Both the position numbers and the translations under genes were made by a program. This document shows, piece by piece, positions 39,739-48,667 of a stretch of DNA of 50,441 nt (the stretch's first letter is position 1; every line of letters begins with the position of its first letter). Below the pieces are notes generated by a model, which searched no databases, was not told where the DNA came from, and saw only the letters and a list, made by a program, of their open reading frames with translations. Origin of the DNA: Novosphingobium endophyticum (GTDB lineage: Bacteria; Pseudomonadota; Alphaproteobacteria; Sphingomonadales; Sphingomonadaceae); the NCBI RefSeq assembly GCF_014640675.1, contig NZ_BMHK01000025.1, forward strand, positions 1 through 50,441, written 5' to 3'.

Positions 39739-40706
39739 CCATCCTCGTCCGGCTGCGCGACGATCTTCTCGATCCGGTATGCAGCATGGCTCGGGTTTCT
39801 CGTAAAGATGATGATCTCTGCGATCAGCCCGACCGCGCCGATCTGGATGCCGAGAACGATCAGCAGCACGGTCAGCAGCAGCGCGGGACGATCCGACATC
39901 TGCATGTCCAGCGTCTGGCGCTGGATGAGCAGATAGATTCCCAGGGCAACGCCGATCGCGATGAAAGCCGCACCCAGCGAGCCGAAGAAGCGAAACGGCT
40001 TTCGCATGAACCGTGTGATGAAGCCGAGCACGACAAGGTCGAGGGCGATGCCCATGTAGGTGATCGGCCGGTGCGTCCTGAGGCGCCGGTCCGTCTGCGC
40101 CTGGGGTAGACAGACCTGCTCCACGCTGAAGCCTAGCCGCTCGGCCAGCATCGGCAGAAACGGGTGCTGCTCGTGGTGGAGTTGTAACTCAGCGAAGACA
40201 TGCTTTTTGACCGCGCGCGCCACGCAGCCCGGATCCTTGAAGCGCGAGCCGGCCATCCGCGCGAACGCCTCGAAGCTCCAGCCGCGCATCCGGCTAAGGA
40301 CATTGTCCGTACTGCGGTCGCGAAATGCCGCGGCGACGTCCGCCGTCTCGATACGGTCCAGCAGTTGAGGCAGGGCCTCGGGCGCCACCTGGAGATAGGC
40401 CGGCAGGAACAGCAGCGTGTTGCCGCGCGCGTGTCGGACACCTTCCAGCAGACAGGCCACCTGGCCGAAGGAGCGGTTGAAACGCACGATGTTAAGCGGA
40501 AAGTCCCGCTCGCTGATCCGTTCCAGCGCCTCGGCATAGGCCGTGTGCGGACCGTCCAGGACGTAGATGAACTCGAATGACTTGTCCGTGCCCATGAGCG
40601 CCGCCTGATAGGCACGCCAGACGGTTTCGGCGTCGTCGGTGCGGTCGATCACCGGGATCACGACGGAAACGTCCACTTCGCCGACCGCCGGAAACATCGT
40701 GTTCAT
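39735..40706 (-). CDS. GT2-like membrane protein lacking the DxD motif (possible pseudo-glycosyltransferase)
   Basis: 323 aa, GtrB/ArnC-like layout: GT-A domain VDVSVVIPVIDRTDDAETVW, then two C-terminal TM helices (FFGSLGAAFIAIGVALGIYL and LLLTVLLIVLGIQIGAVGLI). The usual DDGS is reduced to LDGPH (50-54), and the metal-binding DxD region (normally DGDLQ) reads PAYLQ at 102-106. KDPGCVARAV retains the later conserved Gly-Cys-x-x-Arg. Catalysis in the usual way is doubtful. It overlaps the intact GT2 gene upstream by ATGA (40703-40706), suggesting a paired complex. Confidence 0.85.
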   Translation of the reverse strand: MNTMFPAVGEVDVSVVIPVIDRTDDAETVWRAYQAALMGTDKSFEFIYVLDGPHTAYAEALERISERDFPLNIVRFNRSFGQVACLLEGVRHARGNTLLFLPAYLQVAPEALPQLLDRIETADVAAAFRDRSTDNVLSRMRGWSFEAFARMAGSRFKDPGCVARAVKKHVFAELQLHHEQHPFLPMLAERLGFSVEQVCLPQAQTDRRLRTHRPITYMGIALDLVVLGFITRFMRKPFRFFGSLGAAFIAIGVALGIYLLIQRQTLDMQMSDRPALLLTVLLIVLGIQIGAVGLIAEIIIFTRNPSHAAYRIEKIVAQPDEDG

Positions 40707-41662
40707 TGCTTGTCCCCCAATACCGGCCCCGGCGGTGGCAATCGCGCCGAAAGGTCGGCGGCGATCACGGCATAGGCCCTCACGTTGGGCTCAACGGCAG
40801 CGAACAACCCGCCCGCCAGGCCCCAAACCACCAGAAAAAGCGTCAATGACAGCAGGAGCATCGCGATGCCGCCGGCGACCACGTAGTTGTCGGGCTGCCC
40901 CAGCAGCAAATATCCGAAGACCGCCAGATTGAGCAGCAACGTGAAGCCGACTGCCTTGAGATGCCATGTCAACGGCGCGCGCGCGTAGCTCAGGAGCACG
41001 CGGATCGTTATGATGTCGAGCATCACCTTCTGTATGCGCGAGAAGCCGTATTTCGACGCGCCGAACTGGCGGGCGCGGTGATTGACCTCGATTTCGGCCA
41101 GGCGTGCGCCCGCAAGCTGCGACAAGGCGGGAATGAACCGGTGCATTTCGCCGTACATCGGAATCCCCTTGATGAGTTCCGACCGGTATGCCTTCAGCGA
41201 GCATCCGCTGTCCCGGACCGCCACTCCCATGATGCGCGCCATGATCCGGTTCGCGACCTTGGATACGAAAACGCGGGCGCCGCCATCCTTCCGCCTCCGA
41301 CGCCAGCCGACGACGATATCAAAGCCCTGATCCATCAGCTCGATCAGGCGCGGAATGTCTTCGGGGTCGTTCTGAAGGTCGCCATCCATCGTGACCAGCA
41401 CGTCCCCGCGCGCGGCCTCGACGCCAGCGGCCATGGCGGCGGTCTGCCCGTAGTTGCGGCGAAACTTGACGACGCGGACACGCCTGTCGCGATGGACCAG
41501 CGCCTCGGCGCGCTCATAGGTCCGGTCGGTGCTGCCGTCGTCGACCAACACCAGCTCAAAATCAAAGTCCGGCCCAGTCAATGCATGGCTCACCGCTGAA
41601 TACAGCGGCTCCACGTTCTCCTCTTCCTCGTACATCGGCACGATGACGGAGACCAAAGCCAT
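40703..41662 (-). CDS. GT2 polyprenyl-phosphate glycosyltransferase (GtrB/DPM1-like), first gene of operon
   Basis: 319 aa, an intact GT-A enzyme: VSVIVPMYEEEENV, VLVDDGSTD (DDGS at 41-44), NYGQTAAMAAG, DGDLQNDPEDIP (DxD at 93-95), VRDSGCSLKAYRSE, and two C-terminal TM helices. Such enzymes move a sugar from UDP- or GDP-sugar onto undecaprenyl phosphate at the inner membrane. The ATG at 41662 has GGAG 9 nt upstream; TTG/GTG codons further up (41680, 41677) are in frame. It heads a five-gene operon. Confidence 0.92.
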   Translation of the reverse strand: MALVSVIVPMYEEEENVEPLYSAVSHALTGPDFDFELVLVDDGSTDRTYERAEALVHRDRRVRVVKFRRNYGQTAAMAAGVEAARGDVLVTMDGDLQNDPEDIPRLIELMDQGFDIVVGWRRRRKDGGARVFVSKVANRIMARIMGVAVRDSGCSLKAYRSELIKGIPMYGEMHRFIPALSQLAGARLAEIEVNHRARQFGASKYGFSRIQKVMLDIITIRVLLSYARAPLTWHLKAVGFTLLLNLAVFGYLLLGQPDNYVVAGGIAMLLLSLTLFLVVWGLAGGLFAAVEPNVRAYAVIAADLSARLPPPGPVLGDKQ

Positions 41663-41730
41663 AAAGCGCAACTCCACCAATACTCAAAGACTCGGCTAAT
41701 TTGCGACCCGAGTTTTGGTTTGCGTGTTGA

Positions 41731-41760
41731 TTTATGCGCAACCCCCTGAAATAAAGTCAA
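41731..41760 (-). promoter_or_regulatory. Candidate sigma70-type promoter of the five-gene GT operon
   Basis: On the minus strand TTGACT (41760-41755), 18 bp, then CATAAA (41736-41731) in an AT-rich setting, 69 bp before the GT2 ATG. It is the best promoter-like match in the 41663-42228 gap, which is noticeably more AT-rich than its surroundings. Confidence 0.45.
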
Positions 41761-41765
41761 ACTCT

Positions 41766-42122
41766 TTACCGAACCCACTGGAACGGCCACCATTGCCCCT
41801 TCACACTTGCGAAAAACGGTCGCAGAGACCACGGCAGCGCGGCCACTTCAACGTGTCTTTTTCGGCGAACCTCTGCGATTTTAGGGCAGCCGCCCGCCTT
41901 CAGCAATAAATCAGCTACGAGCCGTTCATCCTGCACGGCAGTCAGTTCGTCAGCTAACAAGGCGACACCTGAACGGTGAGCACCCGCGCCCTTACGGCTT
42001 GCTTCCTGCAGCGCTTGGGTATGAGAAATCCGCCCCTTCGGCCTCGAATAAAGGCTCCAGGTTTCCGCCATACGGTTCAACGCGGACGGGTTCTGCAACA
42101 TAGAGACAGTATTATTTTGCAT
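41766..42122 (-). CDS. Doubtful 118-aa ORF in the AT-rich gap
   Basis: An ATG-started frame (MQNNTVSMLQNPSALNRMAE ... KGQWWPFQWVR) fills much of the 566-nt gap between the GT operon and the divergent membrane glycosyltransferase gene. No family was recognised. Codon use (many A/T third positions) differs from all neighbours and the Shine-Dalgarno is weak. It may be a foreign remnant or non-coding. The rest of the gap holds only the candidate promoter at 41731-41760. Confidence 0.25.
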   Translation of the reverse strand: MQNNTVSMLQNPSALNRMAETWSLYSRPKGRISHTQALQEASRKGAGAHRSGVALLADELTAVQDERLVADLLLKAGGCPKIAEVRRKRHVEVAALPWSLRPFFASVKGQWWPFQWVR

Positions 42123-42228
42123 GACAATCTTGTTAACCTTATAACGCCATCGAATTGTATTTTAATGCTACATCGAAACCATCGCCGATCCGGAAGGCTG
42201 CCGAAGTTGCTCTGTCCGTCAGGCGCCT

Positions 42229-43980
42229 GTGGGACGTGAGGGCGTGGGATTGATTTCTATCTCGGACAAGCTGGCCGATGCATTCAAGCGAGGGGCGGGC
42301 GAAAACTCCCCTCCCGATACCGGCACTCCCGCCAACCAGGCCACGCTGGCGTGGCAGGCCCTCGCCCTGTTCGCACTGGCCTTGCTTGTCCGTCTCCTCG
42401 GGAATGCAAGCCTTCCGGTACACCGGGACGAGTTTTTTCATTTCCTTGCCGCGCAATCCTGGGCGGACAATGGCAGTCTGGCGATCCTGGATGGCGCCTA
42501 CCCTCGCGCATCGAGCTATACCGTGCTCACGGGTCTAGGGTTTCTGCTGTTCGACCAGTCCGGCCTGTTCGTGGCCCGGCTTCCCGCGCTGCTCGCCGGT
42601 GCCCTGCTCGTGCCGGCCGTGTTCGTCTGGGCACGGCGCAGGATCTCGCCGCGCGCCGCCTGGATTGCCGCGCTTCTGGTCTGTTTTGCGGACCTCATGA
42701 TCGAAGTGTCGCAGTTCACGCGCTTCTACACGCTTCAGGCCCTGTTCGTGTGGATCGGGTCGGCCGCAGTCTATAGCGCGCTGCATGACCGCAAGAGCAT
42801 CGGCACCGCGACCGTGTGGCTGGCAACCGCCGGGGCGTGCTTCCTGTCCGCCCTCCACCTTCAGGTCACGACGATCATCCACCTCGCCGGCATAGGACTG
42901 TACCTGGCCGCCTACGCCGTATCGCGTCCCCGGATTTCATCGTTCCTTGCGCAACAACGGTACCGCCTCTGGCTGATCGGCGGGGCGGCGGCTCTGCTCG
43001 CGGCGGTCATTGCCATTGCACCAAGGCTCCCGTTCGACGAGTTCCGGGACACATCCTACTGGGCACGCGAGCATCGCGACGACGTTCTCTATTATGTGCG
43101 GATATTTCTGGACCGCTTTCTCATACTGACGCTGATTTTCCCGCTTTCGATCTGGCTGGCCGTGTCGCGGCGATCGCGGGCCGGGCTCTTCTGCCTCACG
43201 CTCTTCGGGACCGCTTTCGTGGCGCACTCGCTCGCCGGGATGAAGAGCTTCCGCTACATCATCTACGCGCTGCCCTTCTTTTTCGTGTTGATTGCCATTG
43301 CCTTCGACTTCCTGCTCTCCGCGCTCTCACCGGTCGTCGTGTCGATGCTGAAACGGGCGGAGGACATGCGGTGGATCAGGATTGCCGACCGTTCCCGCCC
43401 GATCGTGACCGTAACCATCCTCGTTCTCGGCACTTTTCTGGCGATCGCCGGCAACCGCGCCTATGCCCACACGCTCAAGCGCATCGTCATCGACACGCAT
43501 CGTGTCATCCTCAATCCGTCGAGTTTCGCACAGGAACCGCCCGACAGATCGTGGAGAGCCGCCGCGCCGCGGCTCCGCGCCGCGATCGGGACGCCCTCGC
43601 TGTTCGTGGTCGCCGACGACATGCGAACGGTCCACTATCTCGGGCCGTTCGACCTGCTCATCAGCCGAAGCCGCGTCAGCGACATTTCACCGCCGGTGGA
43701 ATTCGGAACGGACTTTCGCACCGGACGCCGCGTGGTCGGCAGCGGCGAAACTCTCGCCGAAGTCGCCGCGTGCTATCCGGACGGCGTGATTCTGGCGCCG
43801 GCGGACCGCTGGGAGTTGGACTCCGCGGTTCCTCCCGACGTCAAGGCGGCGATCCATGCTTTCGCTGTTCCGGTAACCCCGGGCGTCGACGGATTTCACC
43901 TGTTCCGTTGGCGACATCCGGTTCACGGCGTCCGCTGCCAGGACATTCGCGCAATGATTGAGGATCATTCGCCGCGATAG
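42229..43980 (+). CDS. ArnT/PMT-like membrane glycosyltransferase
   Basis: 583 aa with about ten TM helices in the first ~400 residues and a periplasmic C-terminal region. The first loop has SLPVHRDEFFHFLAAQSW, with the Asp-Glu pair typical of GT-C enzymes that use polyprenyl-phosphate sugars, and ASSYTVLTG plus MKSFRYIIYALPFFF follow the ArnT/PMT pattern. It likely transfers a sugar to a lipid or protein on the periplasmic side, fitting the GT2 gene encoded divergently. The start is GTG at 42229; a TTG at 42250 after GAGGG is an alternative. Confidence 0.85.
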   Translation: MGREGVGLISISDKLADAFKRGAGENSPPDTGTPANQATLAWQALALFALALLVRLLGNASLPVHRDEFFHFLAAQSWADNGSLAILDGAYPRASSYTVLTGLGFLLFDQSGLFVARLPALLAGALLVPAVFVWARRRISPRAAWIAALLVCFADLMIEVSQFTRFYTLQALFVWIGSAAVYSALHDRKSIGTATVWLATAGACFLSALHLQVTTIIHLAGIGLYLAAYAVSRPRISSFLAQQRYRLWLIGGAAALLAAVIAIAPRLPFDEFRDTSYWAREHRDDVLYYVRIFLDRFLILTLIFPLSIWLAVSRRSRAGLFCLTLFGTAFVAHSLAGMKSFRYIIYALPFFFVLIAIAFDFLLSALSPVVVSMLKRAEDMRWIRIADRSRPIVTVTILVLGTFLAIAGNRAYAHTLKRIVIDTHRVILNPSSFAQEPPDRSWRAAAPRLRAAIGTPSLFVVADDMRTVHYLGPFDLLISRSRVSDISPPVEFGTDFRTGRRVVGSGETLAEVAACYPDGVILAPADRWELDSAVPPDVKAAIHAFAVPVTPGVDGFHLFRWRHPVHGVRCQDIRAMIEDHSPR

Positions 43981-44017
43981 ATGGCCTCGGGGCTCGGAGC
44001 GGGCCAACCGGAAGTTT

Positions 44018-45268
44018 CTAATCAACGAAACCGCGCACCAGCACCTTTCGCGCCAGCAGCGCGCCGGGAATGCTGCCGATCAGGCAACCGGCCGCACTTC
44101 CGCACATCAGGCCTGCGAGCCCCCAGCGCGCGCCCAGCCAGGAACCGGCAACGGTCGCCGCTATGACGAACCAGCTCATCCAGCTGAGGTGCCTTATCTC
44201 CACCGCGGTCCCGCAGGCCACGACGGCCGAATGCGGCAGGCCTTCCAGCAGCTTGGCCGCGCCGTTGAAACAGGCGGCAAGTATCAGCAACCGTTCCAGT
44301 TGATAGCGGCCATCCGTGAACACCGAGGCGACGAAGGGTGCGAGGGCAAGCACGAGAACGGTTCCGATCAGAAACGTGATGGCCAGCGCTTTTCCCTCGC
44401 TTGCCAGCAGCCTGAAACGCGTCGGACGATCGGTTGCCGCACGAAGCCGGGGGGTAAGGGCAAACCCCGAACCGGAACGCAGCAGGCGAAAAGGAAAGAT
44501 CGCCACAGACGCGACGACGGCGAACGTCGCCAGCGCCTGGAAGCCGAGTACTTGCGGAATCACGAAGCGCTCCACCTGCACCAGCAGAGCTCCGGCCGCG
44601 ACGGCGACCACGAGCGACAACGCTTCTCCGGGCGGAACCGCATCGTCTTTCTCACCGTTCAGACCGCAATGCCGGATGAACGCGATCCAGGAAATGGCGG
44701 CGAACAGGAGATTGGCGACAGCCAGAATAGTCATCGGCGGCACCACGGAAGTCCACGACACGATGAAACCCGACGCGCCCGAGATCAGCAGCGCCCAGCT
44801 GCCCACATTCGTCACCGCGATGGCAAGCATCATCCAGCCGTGACTCCGAAGCCCCATGCCGGCAGCGATGGTCAGCCCTCCGCCGAAAATCGCCGCGCCG
44901 AGCAGAAGCGCGGCTCTGACCGGAAAGCCATATACCGCGACAATGCCTCCCACGGCCGCGACGGCGACGATACTGCATGGGACGAACGCGCGCAGGAACA
45001 GGCGAGAGCCCGGCTCGAGCCTGCGGCGCAGCAGCACCTGATCGATGCCCCACGGCGCCAGACAGATGCAGACGTTATAGATGGCAACCGCGAGCGCGAG
45101 CTGACCGAACGCGGCCGCCGGCAATTCGCGGGCGAGCAGGAGGTTGCCGAAAGTGAACGCGGCGCCAGCGAAAGCAAAACCGAAACTGGCCCCCAGCGAT
45201 TTGGAGCGGAGGAGCGACAGCATCTGCCGCGTGATGAACGGCGTGGCCTGGAAGGACCGTGATTTCAT
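44018..45268 (-). CDS. Polysaccharide/lipid-linked oligosaccharide flippase (Wzx-like MATE/MOP superfamily)
   Basis: 416 aa with about twelve hydrophobic helices and almost no soluble domain. The early segment FGFAFAGAAFTFGNLLLARE followed by LPAAAFGQLALAVAIYNV is typical of Wzx-type flippases. It likely moves a polyprenyl-linked glycan across the inner membrane. The ATG at 45268 lies in an ATGA overlap with the epimerase stop, so the longer frame to 45301 is not needed. Convergent with the ArnT-like gene, 37 nt apart. Confidence 0.82.
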   Translation of the reverse strand: MKSRSFQATPFITRQMLSLLRSKSLGASFGFAFAGAAFTFGNLLLARELPAAAFGQLALAVAIYNVCICLAPWGIDQVLLRRRLEPGSRLFLRAFVPCSIVAVAAVGGIVAVYGFPVRAALLLGAAIFGGGLTIAAGMGLRSHGWMMLAIAVTNVGSWALLISGASGFIVSWTSVVPPMTILAVANLLFAAISWIAFIRHCGLNGEKDDAVPPGEALSLVVAVAAGALLVQVERFVIPQVLGFQALATFAVVASVAIFPFRLLRSGSGFALTPRLRAATDRPTRFRLLASEGKALAITFLIGTVLVLALAPFVASVFTDGRYQLERLLILAACFNGAAKLLEGLPHSAVVACGTAVEIRHLSWMSWFVIAATVAGSWLGARWGLAGLMCGSAAGCLIGSIPGALLARKVLVRGFVD

Positions 45269-46260
45269 CGCGGCGGCAACAGACCCGTTTCCCGGTACCA
45301 TGCCACCGTACGCCGGAATCCCTCGTCAAGATCGACCTTCGGTTCGTAACCGAGCATCTTGCGGGCCTTCGCGGTCGAGAACGCCCGGTTGTGCTTGAAG
45401 AATTTCACGCGCCGGCGGTGCAACGGAGGCTGGAGGCCCAGCGGCGTACAAACCGCCTCCACCACCCTGGCCACCTGATACAAGGGCTCATAGGGCAAAT
45501 GCAGACGTGGCGGCTTGCGGTCCAGCGCCCTTGCCGCCGCGCCCACGTAGTCCGTCAGCGGCAGATAACGCGGCCCACCAATAATGAATACCTCGCCGAC
45601 CGCATCCGGACTGTCCATACACAGCACGAAGGCGTCGACCAGATCGTCGATATAGACCGGATGGAAGTTGGCCCCGCCGTCACCCACGAAGAAGAACAGG
45701 CCGCTGCGCACCATGCGGAACATCTTGAGCATGCGCGTATCGCCAGGGCCGTAGATGGAGCAAGGGCGGATGATGGCGATTTCCAGCCCGCCGCGTTCCA
45801 TCTCCTCCCGGCAATACTGTTCGGCGAGCAGCTTGGTTTCCTGATAGAAATCGCGGGGGCTGAAAGCGGCGCTCTCATCGGCCGGGCCGTTATCGACGCT
45901 GCCGTGAACACCGATCGTCGAGCAGTAGACGAAGCGCCGAACGCCCGCGCGCCGAGATGCCTCCACCAGCGCCCGTGTCGCCTCGTAGTTGACCGCGAGG
46001 AACTTCTCGTAACTGCCTTCCTCGCGGTACATGGCCGCAACGTGAAAGACCGTGTCCGCCCCCGCGACAAGGCGATCGAGCGCTTCGGGATCGCCCAGTT
46101 CTCCCTCGATCCTGACGATACCGGCATCCTCGGGAAGCGCCGAACCGGGCCGGGCCAGTGCCTGCACGCGGTGCCCGTCCGCAGCAAGCCGCTCCGCGAG
46201 AGCCTGTCCGGTGAAACCGGTGGCACCCGTTATCGCGATCGTCCTTGAACCGTTCATCAC
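45265..46260 (-). CDS. NAD(P)-dependent epimerase/dehydratase (extended SDR)
   Basis: 331 aa. Rossmann motif ITGATGFTGQAL (9-20), Ser in YCSTIGVHGS, the catalytic YxxxK as YQETK, and IIRPCSIYGPGDTRM. The whole length is HpnA/UDP-glucose 4-epimerase-like. It probably modifies a nucleotide sugar or a lipid-linked sugar for the same glycan. ATGA overlaps link it with the methyltransferase (46257-46260) and the flippase (45265-45268). Confidence 0.9.
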   Translation of the reverse strand: MMNGSRTIAITGATGFTGQALAERLAADGHRVQALARPGSALPEDAGIVRIEGELGDPEALDRLVAGADTVFHVAAMYREEGSYEKFLAVNYEATRALVEASRRAGVRRFVYCSTIGVHGSVDNGPADESAAFSPRDFYQETKLLAEQYCREEMERGGLEIAIIRPCSIYGPGDTRMLKMFRMVRSGLFFFVGDGGANFHPVYIDDLVDAFVLCMDSPDAVGEVFIIGGPRYLPLTDYVGAAARALDRKPPRLHLPYEPLYQVARVVEAVCTPLGLQPPLHRRRVKFFKHNRAFSTAKARKMLGYEPKVDLDEGFRRTVAWYRETGLLPPR

Positions 46261-47072
46261 CCCATCCGATCAAACCGCGCCAGTACGGGATTGCCTGCCA
46301 CCCGCGTCACGCCGGCCTTGCGAAACACTCTCTCCGCCCGCCGTGCGACTGGAGATCGCGGCATGGCTCTGTGCAGCGCCATCGGCAGGACGAACTGCCG
46401 CCAGTCACACGTTTGCCGAAAGCCATGGGCCGCGAAAGCCGAGCGAATCTCGTCGGCGAAGAACGTCCTGTAGTTGCGTGTGTTCTTCTCGATCTTGCGC
46501 TTGATCGGGAAAGCGAGCAGCGACAGCGCGTTGAGGCTCGACCAGATGGGATAGTCGATGATCACCGCCCTGCCGGAAACGCGGCAAAGCTCACTCACCA
46601 GACGCGGCCAATCCTCGACATGCGACATGAGGCGTACGCTGGTGACGAAATCGAACTGCCGGTCCTTGAACGGCAGGCGCAGAAGGTCGCACTCCTCGAA
46701 TTCGATCGAGGCTGCCTGCTCCTGGGCCCGAAGTCTCCGGAAGCAGCTGGCGTCGCTGCCCGCCACAGTAACCGTATAGCCAGCCTTCGCCAGCGGAAGT
46801 GCCAGTTGCCCGTGCCCCCCGCCAACGTCGAGAACAGTCGAGCCAAGGCCCATCGTGTGCTGACCGAGAAGTGCGAACAGCCCCTGTTCCTGCACCCAGA
46901 GCATGTAGGCCCCGACCGCGCCCTGAAACCGGGAGGCATAATCATCGGAAGATGTCACGATGTCCGGCTGCTCGCTGGCACTTATCGCAATATCCACGAA
47001 ATCGCCGCCCGGCCACAAGGGGACGGGCGGCGAGTCCGGGGAAACCGGGTCAAAGTCGGTCAGGTTGCTCAA
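46257..47072 (-). CDS. Class I SAM-dependent methyltransferase
   Basis: 271 aa with motif I TVLDVGGGHGQLALPLAKAG, the acidic loop AGSDAS, motif II/III FEECDLLRLPFKDRQFDFV, and TSVRLMSHVEDWPRLVSEL. A C-terminal ~100 residues probably bind the substrate, likely a sugar or lipid. The frame is open to a TTG at 47135, but the TTG at 47072 (LSNLTDFDPVSP) has a strong GGAGGA Shine-Dalgarno 8 nt upstream. First gene of the methyltransferase-epimerase-flippase operon. Confidence 0.85.
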   Translation of the reverse strand: MSNLTDFDPVSPDSPPVPLWPGGDFVDIAISASEQPDIVTSSDDYASRFQGAVGAYMLWVQEQGLFALLGQHTMGLGSTVLDVGGGHGQLALPLAKAGYTVTVAGSDASCFRRLRAQEQAASIEFEECDLLRLPFKDRQFDFVTSVRLMSHVEDWPRLVSELCRVSGRAVIIDYPIWSSLNALSLLAFPIKRKIEKNTRNYRTFFADEIRSAFAAHGFRQTCDWRQFVLPMALHRAMPRSPVARRAERVFRKAGVTRVAGNPVLARFDRMG

Positions 47073-47399
47073 CTTGGCAATCCTCCGAAAACCGCGAGGT
47101 GCGATGGATACCCGGCAGCGTTGCCAGATGGCCAAAACCGGGATGGAGCGGCCGGCACCGAGCGTAATGCACAGCCATTTGTCATGGCAATCGCGGCCGC
47201 CCCCCCTTGTACGCCGGGACGCATGTTTGCCGCGACGAACCGAGGATAGTCCTCGGTCTTACGCCGGCCATGTGCGCCAGGGTGCGCTGACTGTGGCTCG
47301 CTCCAGGCGGGAGCGGCGCCAATTGCCTGCAATGGCAGGTTCCGAAACTGTCATTGCCGAATCGCCCGCTCGCCGGTTTCGGGCCCGGCTCGAACCTGC
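47073..47399. other. Intergenic region between tadE and the methyltransferase operon
   Basis: 327 nt without a credible gene. It holds a perfect 8-bp stem with a 3-nt loop (ACCGAGGA 47239-47246, TCCTCGGT 47250-47257) and a smaller CCTGC/GCAGG hairpin near 47330. Neither is followed by a clear T tract. It probably contains the end of the tad transcript and the promoter of the methyltransferase operon, both on the minus strand. Confidence 0.5.
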
Positions 47400-48050
47400 C
47401 TAGCTGCAGGTGGAATTGCCGCCACTGCCGGTCACACCGGGTGTCAGGTTGCGATCGTCCCTGATGATAAAGGCGGCTTCCTGTTTGAACCGGGGGGTGC
47501 CTACGAACATGTCCCCGAACAGGGGCTGGTACTGGTAGTAGACCTCCACGAACATGACCGCCGAATTGGACTGCGCGGTGATGAGGCTGTCGGCCGGGCC
47601 CATGCCGTCGAGCGTGTCGCCGGTGAGGCCAGCACCTTCCGCGCCGTAGACGGAGTCGACATCCAGATCGCCGCTGCACCGCTGCCAGTGGATGTACTGG
47701 CGACCGGTCGAAGAATCCCTTTCCAGGCTGGACAGGATGATGCGGCCGTTGGCGCCGAAATTGAAACCGCTTCCTTGCTTTGATGCCCCGGTCATGACCG
47801 AGTCGATCTGCGTCTCGGTCACCGTCGGCGTCACCGCGCCGTTGTCGGTCTGTCCGAGGCGCGAGGCGTTATCGGCGACGGTCGTGGCCATCTGGCTGAC
47901 CTCCATGTCGATCGTCGCCATATAGGCAAGCTCGGTGCCATAGAGGCCCAGCGTCAGCATGACCGGAAGCGCCAGCGCGAATTCCAGCAGCGAGACGCCG
48001 TCGGTGTCGCGCCGGAGCGACCTCATGGTGGTTCGGACACGTTCCATCAT
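47400..48050 (-). CDS. TadE/G-like pilus assembly protein (pseudopilin-like)
   Basis: 216 aa. A basic N-terminus (MMERVRTTMRSLRRDTDG) precedes the TadE-type hydrophobic helix VSLLEFALALPVMLTLGLYG with the conserved Glu, as in prepilin-like TadE. The rest is a periplasmic domain with Cys residues and FKQEAAFIIRDD. A likely minor pilin of a Flp/Tad system. The ATG at 48050 gives an ATGA overlap with the gene before it. Confidence 0.85.
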   Translation of the reverse strand: MMERVRTTMRSLRRDTDGVSLLEFALALPVMLTLGLYGTELAYMATIDMEVSQMATTVADNASRLGQTDNGAVTPTVTETQIDSVMTGASKQGSGFNFGANGRIILSSLERDSSTGRQYIHWQRCSGDLDVDSVYGAEGAGLTGDTLDGMGPADSLITAQSNSAVMFVEVYYQYQPLFGDMFVGTPRFKQEAAFIIRDDRNLTPGVTGSGGNSTCS

Positions 48051-48667
48051 GCGCAAGTCCCCGCCGACGAACCGAGTTCAGCCTGGTTGGCGAATGGCTG
48101 GTTCTTCTTCACCGAAGATGCGCTCAGTTTCCGCAAGCCGTCGCTGCCGTCGATGAACGGGACCGGGAACAGCGGCGGATAGGTGACATCGACAGTATAG
48201 ACCACGACGTCGTTCGCGCTGCCGTTTCCTGATTCGCCGACATCCGCGTCCCACTGCCCGTTGCCGTTCTCGTCGGTGTAGACTTCACCATTGTCGCAGG
48301 CGCCGCTGTTGTCGGCGTCGTTCCAGGGTTCTGGCTGGTCGATATTGGCGAAATCGTAGTAGCTCGCGCGCGAAATCTCCACGGTCGCGCCGGGCGCCAC
48401 GTTCTGGATGGCTTTCGTGATCTGGGCGTCGGACGCGCTGGTATCGGCGGTTTCGAGCGAGGAACTACGGGCCGCCTGCTGCACGGCGCCGCGCAGAACG
48501 GCGGTGGTATAGGCCATGTGTCCGATATCGCAGATGCCGATGATCAGCGTGATCACGATCGGCGCGGCCATGGCGAACTCGACAATGGTCGCGCCTTCCC
48601 GCGCACGGCGAAGACCGGCAAGCCGTCGCCGCCAGCAGCTCGGCACGATGCGGGGCAGCCGCCTCAC
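48047..48667 (-). CDS. TadE-like pilus assembly protein
   Basis: 206 aa. An Arg-rich start (VRRLPRIVPSCWRRRLAGLR) and the helix EGATIVEFAMAAPIVITLIIG, with the TadE Glu, then a periplasmic part including an Asp/Asn/Gly-rich stretch (NDADNSGACDNGEVYTDENG) that looks able to bind calcium. The GTG at 48667 overlaps the tadG stop by GTGA (48664-48667). The open frame upstream to 48847 lies antiparallel-free within tadG and is not needed. Confidence 0.85.
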   Translation of the reverse strand: MRRLPRIVPSCWRRRLAGLRRAREGATIVEFAMAAPIVITLIIGICDIGHMAYTTAVLRGAVQQAARSSSLETADTSASDAQITKAIQNVAPGATVEISRASYYDFANIDQPEPWNDADNSGACDNGEVYTDENGNGQWDADVGESGNGSANDVVVYTVDVTYPPLFPVPFIDGSDGLRKLSASSVKKNQPFANQAELGSSAGTCA

